Shown here: positions 59,580-64,000 of the stretch, one piece after another | How the letters are laid out: each line of letters begins with the position of its first letter | How positions within the stretch are numbered: position 1 is the stretch's first letter | Assembly (NCBI GenBank): GCA_000434015.1 | Contig: HF999514.1 | Coordinates: forward strand, 39,538-103,537 | DNA length: 64,000 nt | Origin: Clostridium sp. CAG:571 | GTDB lineage: Bacteria > Bacillota > Clostridia > TANB77 > CAG-508 | Reading direction: 5' to 3' | Program-made: the position numbers and the translations under genes | The notes under the pieces: model-generated | What the model was told of the DNA's origin: nothing | Database searches by the model: none | The model's input: the letters and a program-made list of their open reading frames with translations, nothing else

Positions 59580-59840
59580 ATGGAAATTAATAATCTAGAA
59601 AAAGAAATTGAAAAAATAAAAGAAAGAAATAAAAAGGTGGAATTAGATAAAGCTTGGGAAACAAGCTGGATAAGAAGATTTGGGATAATGATTTTGACAT
59701 ATATAGTAGTTATTATATATTCATATCTTGTTAGAAATTATGATAATATATTTTTGAGTTCACTTGTTCCGGTTATTGGTTTTTCTCTATCGACATTATC
59801 TTTAAAATTTATAAGAAAAATATGGGAAAAGAACAAATAA
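59580..59840 (+). CDS. Small protein with a coiled coil and two membrane helices
   Basis: 86 residues from the ATG at 59580 (AAAGGAG 9 bases upstream). Residues 1-25 are a Lys/Glu coiled coil; two helices (about 35-55 and 60-80) follow. I do not recognise the family. Similar two-helix proteins with a charged N-terminus are common in clostridia. Confidence 0.5.
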   Translation: MEINNLEKEIEKIKERNKKVELDKAWETSWIRRFGIMILTYIVVIIYSYLVRNYDNIFLSSLVPVIGFSLSTLSLKFIRKIWEKNK

Positions 59841-59856
59841 ATTAATATTGCTAGAT

Positions 59857-59887
59857 TCTCACTCGTGTAAGAGTGAGTTTTTTTTAT
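59857..59887 (+). terminator. Terminator after the small membrane protein
   Basis: CTCACTC / GAGTGAG stem with eight T. Confidence 0.85.
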
Positions 59888-60034
59888 AATTTATTGTTTG
59901 TAGAACATGATAAATATGAGAATTTTAGAAATTTGTATTAAATTCTAAAAAAGGATCATAATATTATTACGAATTGTTCAAAAAAATTGATTTTTTCGGA
60001 ATAGAATAATATAATAGTTATAGAGGTGAGTTAA

Positions 60035-61225
60035 ATGAAATTAATAAAAAGAAATAATTATTTAGAAAGATTAATTAATGTTATAGATACCCCAGATATA
60101 AAAGTTTTAACTGGAATTAGACGTAGTGGAAAATCAAAATTATTGGAAGCTTTCAAAAAATATATAAATACAAATATAGAAGAATCTAATATAATTCATA
60201 TAAATTTTAATATTCCAACATTTGAAGAGTTAATGGAATATCATAACTTATACAATTATATAGAAGAAAAATATATAGACAATAAAAAAAATTTTATATT
60301 AATTGATGAAATTCAGATGTGTGACGGGTTTGAAAAAGCTATAAATGGTTTACATGCTCTAGAAAAATATGATATTTATATTACCGGTTCTAATGCGTTT
60401 TTAATGAGTAGCGATTTAGCAACATTATTTACAGGAAGAACATTTTGTATTGATGTATATCCATTTTCTTTTAAAGAATATTTAGAATATTATAAATATA
60501 ACAATATTCAAGATGCTTTTGATAATTATGTTAAAGAAGGCGGAATGTCAGGTTCATACTTATATAAAACGCAAAAAGAAAAATATGATTATATTTCAGA
60601 TGTGTATAACACTTTAATAGTTCGAGACATTAATCAAAAATATAAAATCCGAAATATAGATGTGTTAAATAATTTAAATAACTATTTAATGGATAATATA
60701 TCAAATCTTACATCATCTAATAATATAACAAATGTACTTAATAATAACAATGTTGCAATTACGGATAAAACTATAACTAATTATATTAATTATCTTTGTA
60801 ATGCTTTTGCATTCTATAAAGTTTCAAGATATGATATAAGAGGCAAAAAATTATTAAGTACACAAGATAAGTTTTATCTTTCTGATCATGCATTTAGATA
60901 TGCTTTATTAGGAACAACAAACATGGATTATGGCAGAATATATGAAAATATTGTAGCAATAGAATTATTACGTAGAGGATATGAAATATATGTAGGAACT
61001 TTATACAATAAAGAAATAGATTTTGTAGCATCAAGAAGAAATGAAAAAATATATATTCAGGTATCTGACAATATTTCTGATGAACAAACTTTGCAAAGAG
61101 AAGTTAAGCCTCTATTGGAAATTAAAGATGCTTATCCTAAAATTATAATTGCTAGAACAAGACATGATAATTATCAATACGAAGGAATACAAATTTTTGA
61201 TATTGCTAATTGGTTAGCTGAATAA
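60035..61225 (+). CDS. AAA_14/DUF4143 family ATPase
   Basis: 396 residues. Walker A GIRRSGKSKLL, Walker B FILIDEIQMCDGFEKAINGL, sensor ITGSNAFLMSS and the family FTGRTFCIDVYPFSFKEYLEYY; the C-terminal DUF4143 half includes RIYENIVAIELLRRGYEIYVG and an Asp/Glu...Lys nuclease-like core (KEIDFVASRR...YIQVS). Such ATPases are frequent and uncharacterised; restriction-endonuclease-like C-termini have been proposed. It has five CGG trinucleotides, all out of phase. Confidence 0.85.
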   Translation: MKLIKRNNYLERLINVIDTPDIKVLTGIRRSGKSKLLEAFKKYINTNIEESNIIHINFNIPTFEELMEYHNLYNYIEEKYIDNKKNFILIDEIQMCDGFEKAINGLHALEKYDIYITGSNAFLMSSDLATLFTGRTFCIDVYPFSFKEYLEYYKYNNIQDAFDNYVKEGGMSGSYLYKTQKEKYDYISDVYNTLIVRDINQKYKIRNIDVLNNLNNYLMDNISNLTSSNNITNVLNNNNVAITDKTITNYINYLCNAFAFYKVSRYDIRGKKLLSTQDKFYLSDHAFRYALLGTTNMDYGRIYENIVAIELLRRGYEIYVGTLYNKEIDFVASRRNEKIYIQVSDNISDEQTLQREVKPLLEIKDAYPKIIIARTRHDNYQYEGIQIFDIANWLAE

Positions 61226-61258
61226 ATTGTTAAGAAAATAGACTAACTATAGTAAGTG

Positions 61259-61301
61259 TAAAATAAATGTAGGCAAAATATAAAGCTTACATTTATTTTT
61301 T
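61259..61301 (+). terminator. Terminator after the DUF4143 ATPase
   Basis: AAAATAAATGTA pairs with TACATTTATTTTT around an A-rich loop. Confidence 0.65.
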
Positions 61302-61322
61302 ATCTTATAGTATTGAAAAAAC

Positions 61323-61842
61323 ATGGTTAATCCAATACGATGTAATCGCGAAACAACAACGAAAGGATTGATAACCATGTTTGACAAAATTATAACAAGT
61401 GATGAAATAAAATTCAATGAGTTAGAGAAAAAAATATATAAATTTGTATGTTTTTTTGGATGTATAATAATAAAATTATTATTGGAATCATATGATAGAA
61501 AATTAATGAATTCCAGAGATTCAAAAAAGTATAGACATAAAGGTTTAAGAACAACACATGTAAATACAGTATGGGTTAAGATATGAATTAGGTGGCGAAT
61601 ATCAGGCAATGAAAAAACTTAATAAATTAGAAAGTTATTTAAGTAATGATTTAGAGAGATATCAAGATGTTTTAGAAGTACCAGAGGCACCAGAAGGAAT
61701 AGAATATAGAAATATGGGAACACAGGGAAGTCAGATATTTAGCAAGTTGAAGAAAAGATTTTGTAGTGGAAGAAAAGCGTTTGGAATACGAGGAGCGAAT
61801 GCATTAAGTAAAGTATGTGTATTAAGTTTGCTTAACATGTGA
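61323..61842 (+). pseudogene. Remnant of an ISLre2-family (UPF0236) transposase
   Basis: The N-terminal part (from 61379) has FNELEKKIYKFVCFFG, DRKLMNSRDSKKYRHKGLRTTHVNT, as in ISLre2 transposases. After a stop at about 61584 a second part (61609-61842) shows the C-terminal YRNMGTQGSQIFSKLKKRF and FGIRGANALSKVC. About 250 central codons are missing. No terminal inverted repeats were identified. Confidence 0.65.
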
Positions 61843-61979
61843 GTAGAAATTTGCTACTTATGTAAAATTATGCTATAATTAATTAAGATATATTCCTAAT
61901 AAGGAGATATTATCAACACTCGTGTTTGCTTCTTGGCAACAACATTCATGGGAAAAAATTATTTGGAGGTAAAACAATT

Positions 61980-62270
61980 ATGAACATGAACTTGGCAGAT
62001 GAAGTAGCTCGGACACTGAAAAGAACAAGAAATGCAGGTACTAATCGCAAGCAGAAAGAAGTTTATCTGCAGATGGCAAGCCAGATGAATCAGATGATTC
62101 AGTCCATGCAGGACGAACAGACTCGTTTCAGAAGATTGGCTAACATGGCATCCGAAGCAGGTAATCTTAGACTTGCTGAACAGTTCCAGCAGATGGCAAG
62201 TAAGATGAGGCAGGAACTCGATGCAATGGATGAACTGAGAAGAGCAACTCGCAACATTGCAAATCAGTAA
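61980..62270 (+). CDS. Short all-helical protein of a GC-richer island
   Basis: 96 residues, Met/Gln/Arg-rich, helical throughout, beginning MNMNLADEVARTLKRTR. Not recognised. TGGAGG is 9 bases upstream and a TATAAT lies at 61874-61879. Codon use (CTG, CAG, CGC) is unlike its neighbours. CGG at 62010-62012 is codon 11 (VARTLK) and must be Arg: a +1 shift would stop after two codons. It resembles small phage or plasmid proteins but no family can be named. Confidence 0.5.
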   Translation: MNMNLADEVARTLKRTRNAGTNRKQKEVYLQMASQMNQMIQSMQDEQTRFRRLANMASEAGNLRLAEQFQQMASKMRQELDAMDELRRATRNIANQ

Positions 62271-62288
62271 TTCTTTAATCATGTTTGG

Positions 62289-62330
62289 ACAGAAGACGGT
62301 TCACATCTAATGTGGGCTGTCTTTTGCATT
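62289..62330 (+). terminator. Terminator after the short helical protein
   Basis: GACAG...CACAT and ATGTG...CTGTC form a bulged stem followed by TTTT. Confidence 0.55.
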
Positions 62331-62356
62331 ATAAATTAAGTATATTGGAAAAACTT

Positions 62357-62997
62357 ATGGAAGAATATAATTTTGATAAGTTATATTTAGCATCGTTTTA
62401 TGAAATTAAGATTCAAGAAGCAAGTCAATGGACCAATACTATAAAAAATGAAAAAGTTGAGGTTACTGCAAAAGATGGAATTACTTTAAGAGGAACAGAA
62501 TATATAAAAGACAAACAAATTGATGATTTGGTAATTGTTTTACATGGTTATCGCTAGAATCCAGAATCAGTAATATCGGTAGGAATGCACTTTTCAGAAA
62601 AAGGCTATAATGTATTAATTCCATATATGAGAGCGACTGGCGAAAGTGAAGGAGAATATATTGGAATGGGATGGCTAGATAAAGAAGATTTAAAGTGCTG
62701 GATAGACTTAATTATAGAGCAAAATATGATATAAAAGAAGCGCCTCTGCATTAGAACAAGTAAAAAAGCCTCTGTTCCAATATTGTTTATTCATGGAGAT
62801 AATGATGATTTTGTTCCTGAGTATATGTGTGAACAATTATATGAATCAGCTAATTGCAAAAAAGATAAACTTATAATACATGGTGCAGGACATACTCAAG
62901 TCTTATTTATAGAATAAAAAAGAATAGACAAGTAGATGCAATGCAGGTATATAATGGCTTTATCGATAATATTACAAGAACATTAAGTAAAAAATGA
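62357..62997 (+). pseudogene. Decayed alpha/beta hydrolase
   Basis: The fragment starts KVEVTAKDGITLRGTEYIKDK and LVIVLHGYR, then an in-frame TAG at 62555-62557, continuing in the same frame with NPESVISVGMHFSEKGYNVLIPYMRATGESEGEYIGMGW (given here only as a description of the stretch 62558-62680). The nucleophile region is deleted, and another frame resumes with VPILFIHGDNDDFVP and HGAGHT, the last strand and catalytic His. It is therefore damaged by a nonsense codon, a deletion and a frame change, none involving CGG. Confidence 0.65.
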
Positions 62998-63217
62998 AAA
63001 ATATTATTTTAGTGATATAAAAAGTGCAATAGTTAATTACAAATAAGTAGTTAGCTATTTTTTTGTATTTAGACTAAGTGTTCAGTTAATAAGTGATTTA
63101 AAAAATATATATTTCTAAAAGCACTGAAAACAGATTGTACTGACTTACCAGTCTAAAGACATTAATTTATTATTGTGATATAAATATGATACAAAATTAG
63201 AAGTAATAGGAGAAAAT

Positions 63218-64000
63218 ATGAGTAAGAAAATATATGATTATTTAAAAATTAATGATTTAAAAGATATGTTAAATAAAACAGGAAAATTATATGCAGATAG
63301 ACCAGCATATAAAATTAAAGTAGAAGAAGGAAAATATCAAACTTATACCCATAAAGAAGTACGAGATATGATAAATAATTTAGGAACAGCATTAATAAAT
63401 TTAGGACTAAAGGGAAAAAGAATTGCAGTTATTGGAGAAAATAGATATGAATGGGAAATAGCATATTTATCAATTGTATGTGGAACAGGAATTGTTGTTC
63501 CGTTAGATAAATCACTACCAGCAAATGAGCTAGAGCTATTGATAGAAAGATCTGATGTAGAAGCGATATTTTATACAAAAAAATATTCAGATATAATTCA
63601 AAATATTAAGTTTAGTGAGAAAAACAAATTAAAACATTTAATTTCTATGGATAATGATGAAAATTGTGAAGGTATATACTCACAAAAAGAATTAATACGA
63701 GAAGGTAAGAAACTAATAGAAGAAGGAAATAATGAGTTTTTAAATGCAAAAATAAATCCAAAAGAAATGGAAATTATGCTATTTACATCAGGAACTACAT
63801 CTAAGTCTAAAGTAGTAACGCTTTCACACGAAAATATTTGCACAAATTTAATGGATATTGGAAGTGTGTTAGATGTAACGCAAGATGATGTCTTTCTTTC
63901 TATTTTACCAATACACCATGTGTTTGAATGTACAGTAGGATTTTTATTTTCACTATATAAAGGAGCAGAGACTGTATTTTGTGATGGTTTAAGACATATA
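63218..64000 (+). CDS. Long-chain acyl-CoA synthetase / AMP-binding enzyme (3' truncated by the window)
   Basis: The frame from ATG 63218 (behind ATAGGAG) is open to the window end. It shows the N-terminal AMP-binding enzyme features: YTHKEVRDMINNLGTALINLG, RIAVIGENRYEW, GIVVPLDKSLP and the P-loop-like motif LFTSGTTSKSKVVTLSH, then LPIHHVFECT. Fatty-acid or aryl activation is expected, substrate unknown. Confidence 0.85.
   Translation, partial: MSKKIYDYLKINDLKDMLNKTGKLYADRPAYKIKVEEGKYQTYTHKEVRDMINNLGTALINLGLKGKRIAVIGENRYEWEIAYLSIVCGTGIVVPLDKSLPANELELLIERSDVEAIFYTKKYSDIIQNIKFSEKNKLKHLISMDNDENCEGIYSQKELIREGKKLIEEGNNEFLNAKINPKEMEIMLFTSGTTSKSKVVTLSHENICTNLMDIGSVLDVTQDDVFLSILPIHHVFECTVGFLFSLYKGAETVFCDGLRHI

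Noticed and set aside
62555..62557. TAG recoded as an amino acid (pyrrolysine or Gln) in the hydrolase
   Set aside because: The same gene also has a deletion and a frame change, and no other in-frame TAG was noticed in intact genes, so plain decay is simpler.
1..64000. tRNA genes, CRISPR arrays, complete insertion sequences or prophage
   Set aside because: No TTCGA-type T loops in tRNA context, no regularly spaced repeats and no intact transposase or phage structural genes were seen. In particular no tRNA that could explain CGG decoding lies in the window.

Overview
The window is about 64 kb of a very AT-rich genome (dense short intergenic gaps, AGA as the usual Arg codon, GGA as the usual Gly codon, strong AAGGAGG ribosome binding sites). 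S-box and T-box riboswitches, an A-type RNase P RNA, a LexA box of the Bacillus form GAAC-N4-GTTC, a dipicolinate synthase subunit (SpoVFB) and a tandem pta/ackA locus point to a spore-forming Firmicute of the class Clostridia, most likely a gut-type uncultured lineage. The window holds no tRNA or rRNA genes, no CRISPR array and no intact transposon.

Layout: 0-5 kb membrane/ABC transport, cysE and a DUF421 protein; 5-6.5 kb SAM riboswitch plus metK; 6.5-10 kb lemA, a TPM-domain protein, a histidine phosphatase and an Rsm22-like methyltransferase; 10-15.5 kb pepF, lgt, YwaF-like, DUF4116 and metallo-beta-lactamase-fold genes; 15.8-20 kb ppdK and accessory genes; 20-22.1 kb two paralogous, GC-richer gene cassettes; 22.2-24.7 kb T-box/proS and a small alarmone synthetase; 24.8-25.8 kb a GC-richer dockerin-type secreted protein; 25.9-30.9 kb a MoxR/DUF58/VWA/VWA/TPR (Bat-like) operon; 31.3-34.9 kb a MATE-kinase fusion and T-box/tyrS; 35.2-39.2 kb der-plsY-gpsA-zinc ribbon-dtd; 40.8-41.25 kb rnpB; 41.5-45.6 kb an amidoligase protein, an RluD-type synthase and a pentapeptide protein; 46.3-51.4 kb pta-fic-ackA-ackA; 51.6-57.6 kb a membrane protein, a class B penicillin-binding protein, spoVFB, a LexA-controlled LysM protein and a tyrosine recombinase; 57.7-64 kb a GC-richer secreted protein, DUF368, an AAA/DUF4143 ATPase, IS and hydrolase remnants and the start of an acyl-CoA synthetase.

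The outstanding feature is a recoding pattern. In the AT-rich genes I found 21 in-frame CGG codons, in 15 different genes on both strands. None can be read as arginine without wrecking the protein: at every one the correct product needs a +1 shift that skips the C and reads the following GGN as glycine (or treats CGGN as one four-base codon). Affected genes include cysE, lemA, ppdK (two sites), proS, tyrS, ackA, a class B PBP, spoVFB, a pseudouridine synthase and a tyrosine recombinase whose catalytic Tyr lies behind the shift. One gene has four sites, three of which together restore the original frame at its conserved C-terminus. CGG trinucleotides in the other two phases are common and never shift. 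This fits an unassigned CGG codon (no tRNA-Arg CCG; CGT, CGC and CGA are still used for Arg) with efficient +1 frameshifting or quadruplet decoding. By contrast, four of the five GC-richer island genes each contain one in-frame CGG that must be read as Arg, so these look like imported or conditionally translated genes.

Coordinates of recoded genes below run from the start codon to the stop reached after the shift(s). Functions are from recognised motifs and remembered family features, not from database searches.
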